From Owenia fusiformis (lineage: Eukaryota; Annelida; Polychaeta; Sabellida; Oweniidae), in assembly GCA_903813345.2 (NCBI GenBank), contig CAIIXF020000008.1:17098822-17158821 (forward strand): a stretch of 60,000 nt of DNA, in the 5' to 3' direction. Of this stretch, positions 1 through 12,502 are shown piece after piece (the first letter of the stretch is position 1; every line of letters starts with the position of its first letter). The translations under genes and the position numbers were made by a program. Below the pieces are notes generated by a model. It had not been told where the DNA came from. It made no database searches and saw nothing but the letters and a program-made list of their open reading frames with translations.

Positions 1-3000
1 AGTCTCCACATCTGACGCCACAGCTAAATAGATTGTGGTCTGAGCGCCATCTTTAGAGCTCTTAGTGAAGTACCATATGGGTAAAGTGAATGACAGGCTC
101 AGGAATGGTGAGGATTTGAAGGGCATATGACGCAATCCAGGAGAGTTGACCACACCTGGGTGGACAGCATTCACAGTCACCTTCGTACCTGGAATTATAT
201 AAAATCAAGTTTTACTTCCATATGGGACCAAACAGCACTAGAGAAATGGCATACTATATTTACAAAGTAATGTATAACTGGTAGTTTTGATGGAAGTTTG
301 CACTTGGGACCAATGTTTAACATACATGTAATTTAAATGTGCTTCTTTCTGCTCTCTGACTGGTCGAGAGTCAGGGCAGTTGATTTGAATTGATTCATGA
401 CCCAGGAGGAACTTTAAAATCTTTCATAACTGTTCAGAGGTTTAACAGAATTGACCACTCGGCTAAAAGTACAAATTCAGAATTTTCAATTCAGATTTAT
501 TTTCAATTCTACGGCAAAACTACCTTCTAAGATTCGACTCATTTCCCTCGTGAACAACAAGACAGCGAGTTTACTCTGGGCATAGGCGTTACTTCTGTTG
601 TACTCCTTGTTTTCATAGTTCATATCCTCCAAGTCAATATCATCAGCCAATTGGTACGCTACAGCGGACATATTGATTATGCGACTTGGTGCTGATGATT
701 CCAGTCTGTCCAATAGTAAGTGTGTCAGCAGAAAATGACCTGAAAATAGGTTTTTGTAAATACAATTTTTATGTTTCCAGTGAGAAGTACACATGTACAG
801 TAAAACCTGTGTATAGTGAACAGTGAGAAGTACACATGTACAGTAAAACCTGTGTATAGTGAACACCCATAGAGCCACACAAATGTAGCTGTAGCTAGGT
901 GTTTACTACAGAGACAATTTAAAATACAGAAGTCAGTGGAGCATGTCCTGAGATGAGGTATTCACTAGACACAGGTGTTCACTAGAGAGGGTTGCTCACT
1001 ACTAGTCCTTGGAGCTATGACATCATCTGGAGGTCGATGCCTCGTGTATTTGAATCTAAGCAAATAAAGTCTTATACACTTCTTAATACACATATTCTCT
1101 TGAGATCTATCTGCATGGTAACAGTATAACTATGACAGGTTTTACAGCTATACTTTTTTATAACTGGCATTCATATTGGCAGTTGATGTCAGCAGTTGGC
1201 CTCAGCATGTCAGCATCTGTAACATCTGTGTTACACTTTTGAGATCATTTATTGGACAACTCACTTTTAGATCACACAGCTTATGTTTTTTGTGTCGTTT
1301 ATCAAATGCTCATCTTCCATACTCCTTTTAAATCTAATACCCTTTACTCTTATCTAATACCCTTTACCCTTATTCTGAGACAAGAATAATTTCTCCCAGG
1401 CCAAGTATATTGTATACTTGTTCTCTGGGCTCTCTGTATTATTCCAATGAACTACAGTGAAACCTGTATATCCGAACACCTTTCTAATCTGAACACCTCT
1501 CAATATGAACACTTCTCAGTCCAAAATTGACTAACAAGTTAATAAAACATTCAAACGTCAACACCTGCTAATATGAACACTTTTGGCTGGTCCCAGAGGC
1601 GTTCATATTAGATAGGTCTTACTGTATCCCATTTTCTTATATTTCCTGATGTTTCCTTCATATTTTCACTCACCAAGATAGTTAGACGCCAGTTGCATCT
1701 CAAAGCCATCTTTGCTTAAGATCCTTTCCGGTAGAAGGATCACACCAGCGTTGTTAATTAGAACATCTAACTTGGACTCATCTGAAAGTAAAATCAAAAT
1801 TACTAATTGTACTCTACCATACTTCATCTAATAACACATACAACTAAATACAAAAGCTCTACCTACAGCCATGCATGAGAGTACGTTTTTCGTATGTTTC
1901 AGGACAAACTCCTCCAGATTTCATCTAGACTTCATTTGATTATAAAAAGCCATTAAAAATAACCAAAAGATGTTTCACTTACTTTTTAGGAACTCCTTTG
2001 CAAATTCTCTAACTGATATAAATGAAGAGAGATCAAGCTTCATAACAACAGCATTTAGTTCTTTTTTACGTAGTTGCTCCTTGATATCATTCACTGCTTC
2101 TTCCCCCTTTTCTACATCTCTACAAGCTAAGATCACCCGTGCACCTAGAACATGTAAAACACCTTTTAAACATGTGTACGAAGTTTACATGGATCATTAT
2201 CATTTTTCAAATTATTCAAAATTAAAGTTGCTAAAATTGATTTCATTATCTCTTAAATTGGTTGGACAATGGTACTATGTTTTCCAAAAGGGGATATAAT
2301 GAGAAATTGTCTGTATTTTTAGCTATTAACAGTGACAAAAATGATCTCCTGTATAATGTTTGCTTTTAATCAAATGATCCTTGGCAAGATTCATGTCAGG
2401 TGTGTGGTAGCTGATGCTCCGTATGAGGCAGCTGATGTCAGCTCCCAGATGTCAGGTGTGAGGTAGCTGGTGTCTTTGTGAAGATCTCATCTGGTGGGGC
2501 TGTTTTCTTGTGAGATGTTCTTCAATTATATCCAAACATTTCTCTTACCCCGTTTGAGCAATTCTTTAGCTGTTTCCTTTCCCATTCCAGAATTAGCTCC
2601 TGTGATGATTATTGTTTTCCCTTTGACTCTCTCTGTGCTCTGACATGGGGCACCTTTCATATATTGCCTGAAATGCATAAAGTCACATATAATTTTGTTG
2701 ATGTCAAATGGTGACCATTCTGAATTGAGCAGCCATATTGAAAATCATTGGCCATGAATATAAAAAATTGAGTCGAGTTCCCCAAGAAAAGAGATCTCTT
2801 GGAGAACTCGACTTGATTTTTTGTACATGTTCCTCGGCCTATGTTGAAAATTCATTCTCAAGTTTTAGGTTATATGCTCATAAGGCATTAGCCTATAAAT
2901 ATTGAGCTTTATTCCATAGTTAGCATGATATTCATAGGATAACACGTGGAAATAAAAACGGTATTTTTGTAATCAGTGGTAAAATATGATATTTTTGACA

Positions 3001-3728
3001 AATTTTCACTTAACCATAGCATACGGTTTTTTAGCCATGACATACGACGTCGTATGCTATGGTTTATGGATTTTTGCTACTTCAGACTCAAAACGAGGCT
3101 TAGTGTAAACATCGCCGGATCGTTTGGAAAATTCGAAATAAATCACTTAATTTCCGACGATTCTGATGATGACTTTAACTATGGATATGATTTTAATCCA
3201 CTCATGGATATTGATATCTGCACTCTCTCGCTACGCTCGGTTGTGCAGATATCATATCCTTTCGTGGATAAAAATCATATCACTCATAAATCATAGGATA
3301 TCCTCTATATATCTTACAACAATAGTATCTGGGTTATCGTGGGACAAATATATGGAAATCAGCCTTGGAACGACAACTTCCTGTTGGAAGGAATTGAAAC
3401 CAGATGTTGACGATTCAAATTCACGTGGGACCAATCTGGCAGTGTTGAATAACCAGCAATAATCTGTTCTTCTGTCTAGTTTCGTTAGCTATACGAATGA
3501 ATATAATCCAAATTACTAAGCTTCTAGAAAGTGGGCGTGGCTGATTTTAGGATTTTAAATCAAATGCACTTCCAGAAGTAAATAAGCTATATAAATTCCC
3601 ATGAAACAGGTAAAACGTTTCCCTACTTACTTGAACGCTATAACACCCCCACAAAACATCGCAAAGAAGATCACATACCAGGAGAAGATCCAATCTTCCC
3701 CCGGCAATTGCATATCTTGTGGAAACAT
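1..3728 (-). CDS. Gene A: RDH11/12/13-like short-chain dehydrogenase, 3' end off the window
   Basis: Six coding exons read on the minus strand: 3631-3728, 2549-2667, 1983-2144, 1674-1781, 524-739 and 1-188 (open at the window edge); the terminal exon is outside. Splice dinucleotides are GT-AG and phases fit without correction. The N-terminus (about residues 15-32) is a hydrophobic membrane anchor, as in microsomal retinol dehydrogenases. Visible SDR motifs are the TGANSGMG dinucleotide fold at about 55-62, INNAG at about 135-139, YAQSK (catalytic Tyr215, Lys219) and a VHPG segment in the last visible exon. The usual V-S-S catalytic serine segment reads M-S-A. Family knowledge: these enzymes reduce or oxidise retinoids and lipid aldehydes with NADP(H) at the ER or mitochondrial membrane. 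Substrate cannot be told from sequence. The start codon is the first ATG of exon 1 and gives the anchor. Gene B is transcribed divergently from 261 bp away. Confidence 0.9.
3000..3300. repeat. Fold-back repeat in gene A intron 1
   Basis: The stretch holds nested inverted repeats: a 16-bp perfect palindrome centred near 3048 (CATACGACGTCGTATG) and a longer stem near 3175-3295, in which GATATCTGCAC pairs with GTGCAGATATC around a CTCGCTACGCTCGG loop. It resembles a MITE-like hairpin. Element borders were not resolved. Confidence 0.5.
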
Positions 3729-3989
3729 TTTAAATTTGGGCGATAATAGACAATCGGTGAGTCAACTTTTAAGAGGGGGTATAGTCGAATGAGAAATAAT
3801 TACTTCTTTCTCAATTAATCATGATAAATCGATAAGCTCATGGTCACAAATGAAAATCTTTACATTGAAATTTGTACAAAATACTCGATTTGAAACACTC
3901 AACACGATTACATTATTATCAATTAAAATTGTCATCCTTTCACCCCTATTAAATCTAATAAACTCGTCTATAAACACAACAGTTTCATA
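3729..3989. promoter_or_regulatory. Shared intergenic promoter region of genes A and B
   Basis: Only 261 bp separate the start codons of two divergently transcribed paralogous RDH genes, so both promoters and 5' UTRs must lie here or overlap the first exons, unless there are upstream non-coding exons. A TATAAA at about 3970 is probably too near the gene B start codon to serve as its TATA box. Inference from layout; no transcription start is visible. Confidence 0.5.
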
Positions 3990-6900
3990 ATGGCCTTCAA
4001 TAAGTTGGTACTGATTCCCTTCCTGGCAATTGGGCTTTATTTCCTCAAGTAAGTACACTCGATTTGTTAATATAATGTTGCTAAATGTGAAATAACATTC
4101 AAAGAGTATTTTGATAAGATTTACTATGAGAACTTATGTACATTTGAAGTGAAATGCATGTTTTAAAACTTGGGTTCAATTTTCAATTCAGCAAAGTCAT
4201 TCAAATAATTTCAAGTTACAAAGTTCAAAAAGCCGTAGTACTATGGGATGGCATGCGGACTGAATGAAGTAAATTAAAAGTAAAGGGTGAAGTTCAATTG
4301 ATACCTCATTAGGGACCCTAATTCCTTTGGATAATCCTTATCCCATGCATAATCTATGTGGATGACTGAAAAGTGCAAAAAGTGGGTATACAATCAATGC
4401 ATACTCAATATTGACATTATTAGTCCTACTTCTTCACCTAATGATTTAAGTGTTCCAGTTATTTACCCTACATTAAACAATCTTATTGATATCTCTTGAG
4501 ACTCAACAATTTATGGAACCTCAGGGCAGGCCATGCTTACTAAAATCTATCATCCAGATCATGATCTTTTGTGCCCTTTAAGCAATGACGAACATGAGAC
4601 CCTGTCCCCAACCCCCCTCCCCCTCCCCCCTATTGGCTCTATTCGGGCCCAAAAAATATTGGGGACCAAAACTCCTCCCCAACCTTAAACAAACTGACAT
4701 CACTGCACTGGGCATTTAAAAAAATATTAACTTTCAAATTCCCCCTACCCATTGGTTTCCAAGACTGGTATCTGCTTTGTCATAGAAGCTAGGATAGGAA
4801 CAGTATACCAAGAATCAAGTGCTAAATGATGAATCCTTTCTTTTCTGTCTGAAGCAATTATACTTTCTGAAAAGGTTATAGTACAATAATACATGACACT
4901 AACAAGTACAACCCTCTCTGTAACGTTCATGGCATTGTCATCCTCTGAAAGCAGGGTTTCGACATCATCAATTACATTCATTTCTTCCAGAAAAAGGCAT
5001 CCTCAGATCACAGGGCTTCAAAATCCACAATATATTCTTTCTTTTTACCCCGCTTCCAAATCGGTTATAGCAGGGGGAAGAAGGAGGTATAGATTCTGGA
5101 TACCTGCTTAGGAGGATGAGAAAAAGGAAGAAACTTGTAAATGAGTTTTGGATACCTCATTCGGAGGATGTGGCATTGCACCATTTTACTACATTCCTTT
5201 GAAATCATTAATCCATTGACTTCAGCATTTTTTCCTATGAATTACACCACTCACCCTCCTCCTATTACTTGTAGGAAGTACATGAATGGTGGAATATGCA
5301 CCAGTGATGCTAGGCTTGATGGTAAAACTATAATTGTAACAGGAGCTAATGCAGGAATTGGAAAAGAAACTGTTCGTGACTTGGCAAGAAGAGGTTTGTT
5401 GAATTTACTTCTTACAGATTTTCATTTAACTAATAGTGTAACAACCTTGGATAGCAAGTTGCTACTACAGCTCAGCTGTGGGGGCTAAACCCCTTTAGGG
5501 TATCAGACTATGAACCTGGTTCAATTCCCACATGGGGTTGAATTTAGCACACTTTCTTTGATGTTGTATCTGGCTTAGTTTATTTGGATATTCTATTTTC
5601 AGTTGTTTTATTTTTTTAGTACCATATTTGATGAGCAATACCCTCTATGACATGATTCATAATTTTTATATTTAACACTGGATCATGGAATCCAAAAATA
5701 CAAAATAAAGTTCTGCTTGAACTGGGAATTGAACCGGGGCAAAGCCACCACCATCTAAACCAGAGGTAGATGCTGCTTGAGCTGTCATAGCAGGCTAAAC
5801 AATTGACATACTCGTATGGGACTCAGATTAATGATTACTAATGATTACTTGTTGAATTTTCATTGTATGATATTAAATGTTATAATATACGAACACGAAA
5901 TAGAAATGATTAATAATAAAAAATAAATTACTATTTAAGTGTCTAAATTTTAATGTTAATTATGTAAAATTGCATTTTTATATAGAGAATAAATATTTTT
6001 AGATAAAAAACAAAAGAATATTCCAGATTATCTAGGGTGAATTATTGAGATCAATTTAATCAAGTATCACAATTTTTATATGTTATTTCAGGTGGCCATG
6101 TTATTATGGGATGTAGAAGTCAGTATCGCTGTAATGCAGCAGCCAATGAAATCAGGCAGGAGAATAGTAAAGCTGACCTTGTCCTCATGACCCTTGACCT
6201 GTCGTCATTCAAATCAATTAGGGAATTTGTGACAGAATTTAAACAGAGTAAGTATTGGTCTTCTAAATCATTATCATGATAAATGTATTTTAAAATATAT
6301 TGTTGTATGTAAAGATAAACATGGCTTCCACAATGTTCATGGCCTTATTACAGTAGCTTGGAAGAGGCTGGTTGGGTTAAGAGTACTTCGTAACTTTACG
6401 GAAATATTAATTGGTGATTGGAGTAATTTGCCTCATTGCATACCTGATTTTAACACAGCTCATTATTTCAAGTCTCCAACAAAAACAACATATCTGTCTT
6501 GATAGAAATTCTCAAAGATATACTGGTACATTTATGAAAATAATTTTCAGAGGAAAAGAACCTCCATATTTTGATCAATAATGCGGGTGTAATGTGGACC
6601 CCTTATCAGAAGACTGAGGATGGATTCGAAATGCAGTTTGGTGTAAATCATTTGGGTAAAGTATACATTATATAGTTGAGGTTAAACAATAAATACTGTG
6701 CAAGATTTGAAATGTCTATTTATTATTCAAAAGTGTAGGGTTATACATTGGATTTTATGTTACAATAAAATATTACATAGTACATGTTTTAATGTATCAT
6801 TGCAAAAGATTAGTAAAATGTTTTATTAATTTTGTCCATCCATTCATGCATATTATAAGTTTCCCTTTAGTAAATGATATTGTGCTTTAGGATGTAAGGA

Positions 6901-8616
6901 TTAGACCTATCTTGAATGAATTCTCCTGCTTTCATAATTAATTAAGGTCCTCAAACAACTAAATTGTACATTATAAGTGCTGTCAATGTCTGGAAAAATC
7001 TCCAAGCATAATTGCCTAAAACATGAATCAAACCAGGGAAATTTTAATATACAGTAACACTTGTATATGTGATCACTTCACTGAGGAGAACCCGCCAAAA
7101 CATGAATACTTTTTATATTATTATTGCTCAATCCTTTGGACTGGGGATTCTTACTCCAAAACAATTTTGCATTGTAAAGACCAATCAATATGAACACTCA
7201 GTTTTTTACGAGTGTTCCCCTTTAAAAGGTTTACTGTAATTTTTATTACTTTTTATGAACCACAGGACATTTTTTACTGACAAACTTGCTTCTCAATACT
7301 CTGAAGTCATCTCAACCGAGTCGCATTGTAACTGTCTCTTCCAATGCGGCATTTTACCACGAAAAATTCAATTTTGAGGAATACGATGTTATGAACGAGA
7401 AGTATGGCAATTTCCCGGCATATGCTCAGAGTAAAGTGGCGAATATTCTGTTTAGCAGAGTTCTGGCAGGGATATTAAAAGGTAAAGCTGTTGTAAATTT
7501 GTGCCACTTTGACTAATAACGTATACCTGTATATCAGCTTAGTTGATTTTTGTCATCATTTAAGTACATTTTTCGCAAATATTGTTATCCAGGAAATAGA
7601 ATTCACACTTTTTGAGAATTATTCATTTTTGTTAATATTCACTGTTAATTTAATTTTTGATTCTATTAAACTGCTAAATGAGAAGATCAGTTAAACATTT
7701 TATAGACATTATAAGATTGATCTCAGAGTACTTGTTTAAATGCAGATTCAAACATGTACATGTATAATGAAAGCTATACATTAGCCAATAACATAAATTT
7801 AATTTGGACTAGGCAGTGGAGTAACGACCTATTCTCTACACCCTGGGACAATTATGACAGAAATTGGGAAAGATATACCATATTTGAATAATCCCATATT
7901 TGCGACAACCACATACCCATTATGGTGGTTCTTCCTAAAAACTCTGGAAGGTGGGGCTCAGACTACAATCTGCTGCGCAGTTGATGAGGCATTGAAAGGG
8001 GAATCTGGATTGTATTATAGGTACTTATTTTTGACAAAATATTATATATCTTTACATATCTTTCATTGACTCGTAATATGTTAATAAGTGTTAAAAACAA
8101 AACAATATCTAAGTTGATGAAGATGTATGAATACATCAAAAATTCATTGACTCAATAATCATATAAATGAAATATCAATCAGGTGCCTGCTTGATATATT
8201 CTGCTAGTACTGAGTGGTTGAGGTACATGCCTTTGTGACTCCCCCCCCTACTACACACCCCTTAAAGAGTGATGTGTTAGGGTAGTAGGCTTTGACATAA
8301 ATATTCCTTTGGGTTATTATAAAAAAAATTGTAGAAAAGGAATTAATTGCCTATAGAGCTGAAAAATTGAGACTTGGGAAATCCATTGATATTTAAAAAT
8401 CAGGTTTTCACTCACCAAAATTTTGAGGTTATTTAAGTTCATTTGCAACAGACTTTTTAAAAGGCTTCAGTTTAGGACCCATGTTTAATATGTTGCAGTG
8501 ATTGTGAAGCGATGACGGAGGGACTTCCTCCTGCAACGCAAAATGATGAAGATGCCAAAAAACTCTGGGAACTCAGTTTAAAATTAACAGGCCTAGATCG
8601 AGAAATCAAGACCTAG
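3990..8616 (+). CDS. Gene B: complete RDH11/12/13-like short-chain dehydrogenase, 326 aa
   Basis: Seven exons: 3990-4048, 5275-5393, 6092-6247, 6551-6655, 7266-7481, 7813-8020 and 8499-8616, giving 981 nt and 326 residues, a normal length for the family. All introns are GT-AG and the exon phases match gene A; exons 2 and 5 have exactly the same lengths (119 and 216 nt). Residues about 3-19 form a hydrophobic anchor. Motifs: TGANAGIG at 42-49 (cofactor), GCRS after the second strand (NADP(H)-type arginine), INNAG at 120-124, VSS at 170-172, YAQSK with catalytic Tyr199 and Lys203, and SLHPG in exon 6. Exon 7 encodes a short tail with the AKKLWELS motif seen at RDH11-14 C-termini. The likely role is a membrane-anchored NADP-dependent retinal or aldehyde reductase. 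Exons 5-7 are reiterated downstream, so exons 1-4 may also serve other isoforms. Confidence 0.93.
5455..5560 (+). repeat. tRNA-derived SINE head (plus) in gene B intron 2
   Basis: An A-box-like CAGCTCAGCTG near 5468 is followed about 50 bp later by the B-box GGTTCAATTCC, the spacing of a pol III tRNA promoter. The stem pairings of a real tRNA are poor, so it is called a SINE head rather than a tRNA gene. Confidence 0.5.
5715..5800 (-). repeat. tRNA-derived SINE head (minus) in gene B intron 2
   Basis: On the minus strand CAGCTCAAGCAG (A-box-like) is followed by CCGGTTCAATTCCC (B-box). It faces the plus-strand head about 160 bp to its left, so two pol III-type heads converge inside one intron. 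It could be an inverted pair of the same SINE. Confidence 0.45.
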
Positions 8617-10061
8617 AACTGAGCCTGAATCATATGCACCAATGAGACAAGGACATTGTGGAAGACTAGATAAGTCTTTTAATCGTTATTCCATCAATGT
8701 TATTTAATACATGTTATACCTTATATAAATCACATATGATATACAATACATGTTATACCATAATATATACACCCCCTATCCACACTCTAAATTCAAGGTA
8801 CCGTACGGTATATAAAGAGTATGGTACCATATGCTACTGTTTGAGTATGGCGCAGTACACTGTTCATGGTACCATAAGGTACTGTTTTAGTCTACGGTAC
8901 CGTATGGTTCCATATTTCATGGTAGCTACAGTACCGTAACCAAAACGATACCGCACCGTACTGATGCAGATTGGCTGTGTATTTTATTTGATACATGTTA
9001 TACATATACATGTATTCAGATTTTGTTGGATCATTACTTTTAATGAGATTCCGTTGGAAATGTCCAACTTCATTTGATAATCATAATCATGACTTAAAAG
9101 TATTAATACTTAAAAGTAATAATCCCATTTAGATTTTAAGCATTCATTTGATGTATAATTATAACACATGTCCTAGAGCTAATTTTCACAGATTTAGCTT
9201 GAATATAATGATTGTAAATACAGGGTTAGCATAAAGCATTGTAAATACAGGGTGTCCTAGTCTCTTTACACTCTACACAGGCTTTGTATTGACATTTTAA
9301 AGGGACTTTATGGTTAACCTATATGATATAATTATCAGACAGACAGTTCAATAATATAAAGCTAAAAGCAATGTTATATAATATTTATCCGATAAATATT
9401 TAATGACCTCATGTTATTGAGGTATTACATCTGTTTTATGCATTTATATCAAATCCATTGGTTGTCAAATGGATGTTTTTTTGCAGAACTAGTTACCATG
9501 TTTTATCATGTTTGTATGATATCACATGCACAAGGGTAAATTATTGTAGTAACTATATAATGGTGATTTCGAAACTACTTTGTGATTTTGTTTTGTATAC
9601 ATTTTATATTTTTTTTAAATCAAGTGCACAATTACTTAATACCGGTAATGTTTAGATTAATTTGTAATTTTTATGAAATAATACTTATATACATTTTATA
9701 TTATTAATTAGATAAACTAATATTTTTTGATGTATATGATAAAATGGAAACAATATATTTTTTTAAATTGCACTTATCTATTTTGTTTTGTTCTTTGTAT
9801 GTTTGAAATTTGAAATCTTGTATCACATTGACGTTATTATGATTGCGATATTGGCGAAACACGATCTTATGAATGTAAATTCTCATTCAGGAAATACTGA
9901 ACTTTTCTTCATATTCATTGTTAAATATTTTTCAGCCTTTGTCTTCAAATTGGCCTGATATGTTCAAAAATGTCATATATTGAGAAAATTGGCCTTTTCG
10001 AAAAATGGGTATCATGTATCATTTTGAAAATAAATGGGCCCATATTTAGATATTTATTTCA
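8617..10061. other. Gene B 3' flank, no gene recognised
   Basis: AT-rich sequence without convincing coding exons. About 8798-8950 is dense in GGTACC/GGTACT and GTACGG palindromic motifs. A solo repeat end (TACAGGGTGTCC) at about 9247 resembles the end of a small element near 28,563. An AATAAA occurs at 10,029, far from the gene B stop codon, so the real polyadenylation site is uncertain. Confidence 0.5.
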
Positions 10062-10455
10062 AAAGGACGATTCTCAGTTTGGAGAACGAAGTTCATCAAT
10101 CTAAATGAGCATTATCCCTGCTTCGGACAAATTTGATTTTTTTTACATAATATAGATTTGAATGTCTTCTTTTGAATAGTCATAATTTAATTTGGGTAAT
10201 ATTTCTAGATTTTTCGCAAAAAAATATTAGCGCAGTACACTGATGAACTTCTTTCCCCAAATCGAGACTTGTATTTTATTGAATCGGTCTATTTGAGCAT
10301 TATCCCTGCTTCAGACCAATTTGTTATTTTTACATCTTGTAGATTTAATTGTCCTCTTTTGAATATTCATAGTTTAATTTGGGTGATATTTCTATATTTT
10401 TCATGAAAAAAGTTTTAGCCCAGGAGGCTGTTCTCCAAACCGAGAATCGTCCTTT
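10062..10455. mobile_element. MITE with internal duplication upstream of the broken exon
   Basis: Terminal inverted repeats of about 27 bp (AAAGGACGATTCTCAGTTTG and its complement) bound a 394-bp element with no ORF. Inside it a block of about 130 bp beginning GAGCATTATCCCTGCTTC occurs twice in the same direction (about 10,107 and 10,293). Its right end lies about 160 bp upstream of the frameshifted exon 5. Confidence 0.7.
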
Positions 10456-10618
10456 AGATGCCTAATATTTTTCATGTATTTTCAAAATTGTTTTTTTCAT
10501 CTCACTTTAGGCAACTTCAAGGTCCATGGTCTCCCCCTGGTTATATTACCCCATTGGTACTGTTTTTAGTCTATCACCTTTTAACATTACCCTATTCCTT
10601 CTCTTGTATCCTTTTAAG

Positions 10619-10832
10619 GTCATTTCCTACTTACCAACCTTCTCCTGGACAACCTAAAGACCTCCCAGCCAAGCCGCATAATCAGTTTCAGCAAGGGCTG
10701 GACTTCATCGAGATCACTATAATTTTGATGAGATTTTAGTTATGGAAGAAAAACATGGATGGTGGGCAGCATATTCTCAAAGCAAGCTTGCAAATATTCT
10801 TTTTAGTAGAGAATTGGGAAAATGTCTGCAAG
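10619..10832 (+). pseudogene. RDH exon-5 copy broken by a 2-nt deletion
   Basis: AG before and GT after the exon are kept, and both halves translate as an exon 5: [20 protein letters not shown], then, after a frame change, NFDEILVMEEKHGWW and YSQSKLANILFSREL. The exon is 214 nt, whereas every other exon 5 in the window is 216 nt, which fits a 2-nt loss just before the VSA (normally VSS) codons near 10,685. Reading straight through reaches TAA near 10,725. By eye it is closest to gene B exon 5. It would be skipped or would truncate the protein. Confidence 0.85.
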
Positions 10833-11068
10833 GTATCACATCATTTTATCGTTCAAAGCTTTTCCAAAAAGTTATGGAACTAATTTGGAAAAGCTTTGGG
10901 GATTTGTACATGTATATGGTGTTGTTTGGAACGAGGCATACAGTCAAACGACTTTGCAAAAATCAAAAAAGTTCACTTTAAACGTCTTTTTACAATGCCT
11001 CGTTCCAACAACACGATTCATAATTTGTAACTTCTATGTCTAATGAATAATTAATGTATGATTGACAG

Positions 11069-11284
11069 GTCATTTCATGTTGACAACGTTACTACTTGAT
11101 GTCATCAAAGCTTCCAAACCCAGTCGAATCATAAACGTCTCCTCTTTGGCTCATAATGGTGGCACAATGGACTTTGACACCATTAGTGATCCAGGGGAGG
11201 AGAATTACAGTAAAAACTCAGCTTATGGCTCAAGTAAACTGGCTAATATTTTATACACAAGAGAATTAGCTAAACGATTAAAAG
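11069..11284 (+). CDS. RDH-type cassette exon 5 (copy 2)
   Basis: Open 216-nt exon with acceptor TTGACAG and donor GTATGT, in the same phase (2 nt in, 1 nt out) as gene B exon 5. It encodes 72 residues starting GHFMLTTLLLDVIKASKPSR, with NVSS and the catalytic YGSSK. No exons 1-4 were recognised between it and gene B. It can join in frame to gene B exon 4 upstream and to any exon 6 downstream. Its nearest relative is the exon at 28,257. It could instead belong to a truncated gene copy. Confidence 0.85.
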
Positions 11285-11504
11285 GTATGTTAATATTATG
11301 TATTTACTCACCACTGGGGTTTCATTATTTGTAAGGATCTTTATCATACAGGGCAAGCGCATTATATTTACTCAAGTTCATATGTATTACACAATTAATC
11401 TTCAATAGATTTTGACACTGGTAGTGGTAGATATCCTTACAATAATGCATACCCCATGGACATCATAGTACCCATATTAATACTGTACAATTTTTATGTT
11501 TTAG

Positions 11505-11712
11505 GTACTGGTGTGACAACATATTCCCTACATCCTGGGGTATTTATGTCAGAAATTGGCAGACATATTCCCTTGCACAATAACTCTGTGTTTCGATTCT
11601 TTGCGGATCCATTATTGAGTGTTTTCATGAAACCAGTGGAGTTGCGGGCCCATACAACCATATGCTGTGTAGTGGATGAATCACACGCAAATGAGACGGG
11701 ATTGTTTTTCAG
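11505..11712 (+). CDS. RDH-type cassette exon 6 (copy 2)
   Basis: 208-nt open exon, acceptor TTTTAG and donor GTGCCT, the same length and phase as gene B exon 6. It starts [12 protein letters not shown] and ends TGLFFR. The segment after HPG, which in SDRs covers the substrate-binding loop, resembles gene B's version most closely (shared EIG..IP..NN..F pattern). The usual GAQTTICC reads RAHTTICC. Confidence 0.85.
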
Positions 11713-11844
11713 GTGCCTCCAAACATAAAATGCTCATCCAGGCTTTGCAATGCTGATGTGCTTTAGTTCAGTTGCACCTCCTGCCTTTGCTTGTTGTCGT
11801 ATCAATGTATTTAATCTTAATATCATTGCAACACTATATATGTA

Positions 11845-12030
11845 CAGGGTGACACAAAAAATGCCACCCACATAATGTTGCACTACTTGTCTAGTTGAGC
11901 TAGTCATCTGAAACTTCTTGTGGAGTTATTCCCATGGAGTCTAGTTTCAATGAGTTAAAGAACAAGTAAAAAATTATGAAGACAAAAAAGTTATGAATGT
12001 TATGTGAGTGCCATTTTTTGTGTCACCCTG
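11845..12030. mobile_element. 186-bp MITE, TA target site
   Basis: Ends CAGGGTGACACAAAAAATG and the complement CATTTTTTGTGTCACCCTG are flanked by TA on both sides, as for Tc1/mariner-type non-autonomous elements. It has no coding content and lies between cassette exons 6 copy 2 and copy 3. Confidence 0.8.
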
Positions 12031-12502
12031 TATTTATAGGCATGATTTATTGCATTTCAGTCAATCAGAATGCAGTATATGCTATAATATGCATTCAGTA
12101 TTTTAAAATTCTCAACTTGGCAGTTGAAAATTAGAGCGGTATTGTACAACTTTTGCTATGTGTGAAAAAAAATTAAGCACATGACTTTATGAATTCTGGA
12201 TGCTTTAATGCACCTGTGTTTTGTATGTTAACCTTTGAATTTGGGCTTTCACCCTCATTCAAAGTCTCATTCAAGACCTGCATGCATGAAATTATCTTCA
12301 ATACATCGAGTCCTGGGTTTAAATAATTTAATATACAGAATTCTGTTTCATGTTATATGTGCCTAAATATTTCTTACTAATATATTATCATTTAACAAAT
12401 AAAACAAATAACAAATAAGTACACTTAGATCACTTAAACTAGATATAGAATCCATAACATTATTATTATCCATTACATGAGCTAATAAAATTCATTTGGC
12501 AG

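Noticed and set aside
5455-5530. Possible genuine tRNA gene
   Set aside because: A and B boxes are present but acceptor and anticodon stems do not pair convincingly; treated as a SINE head.
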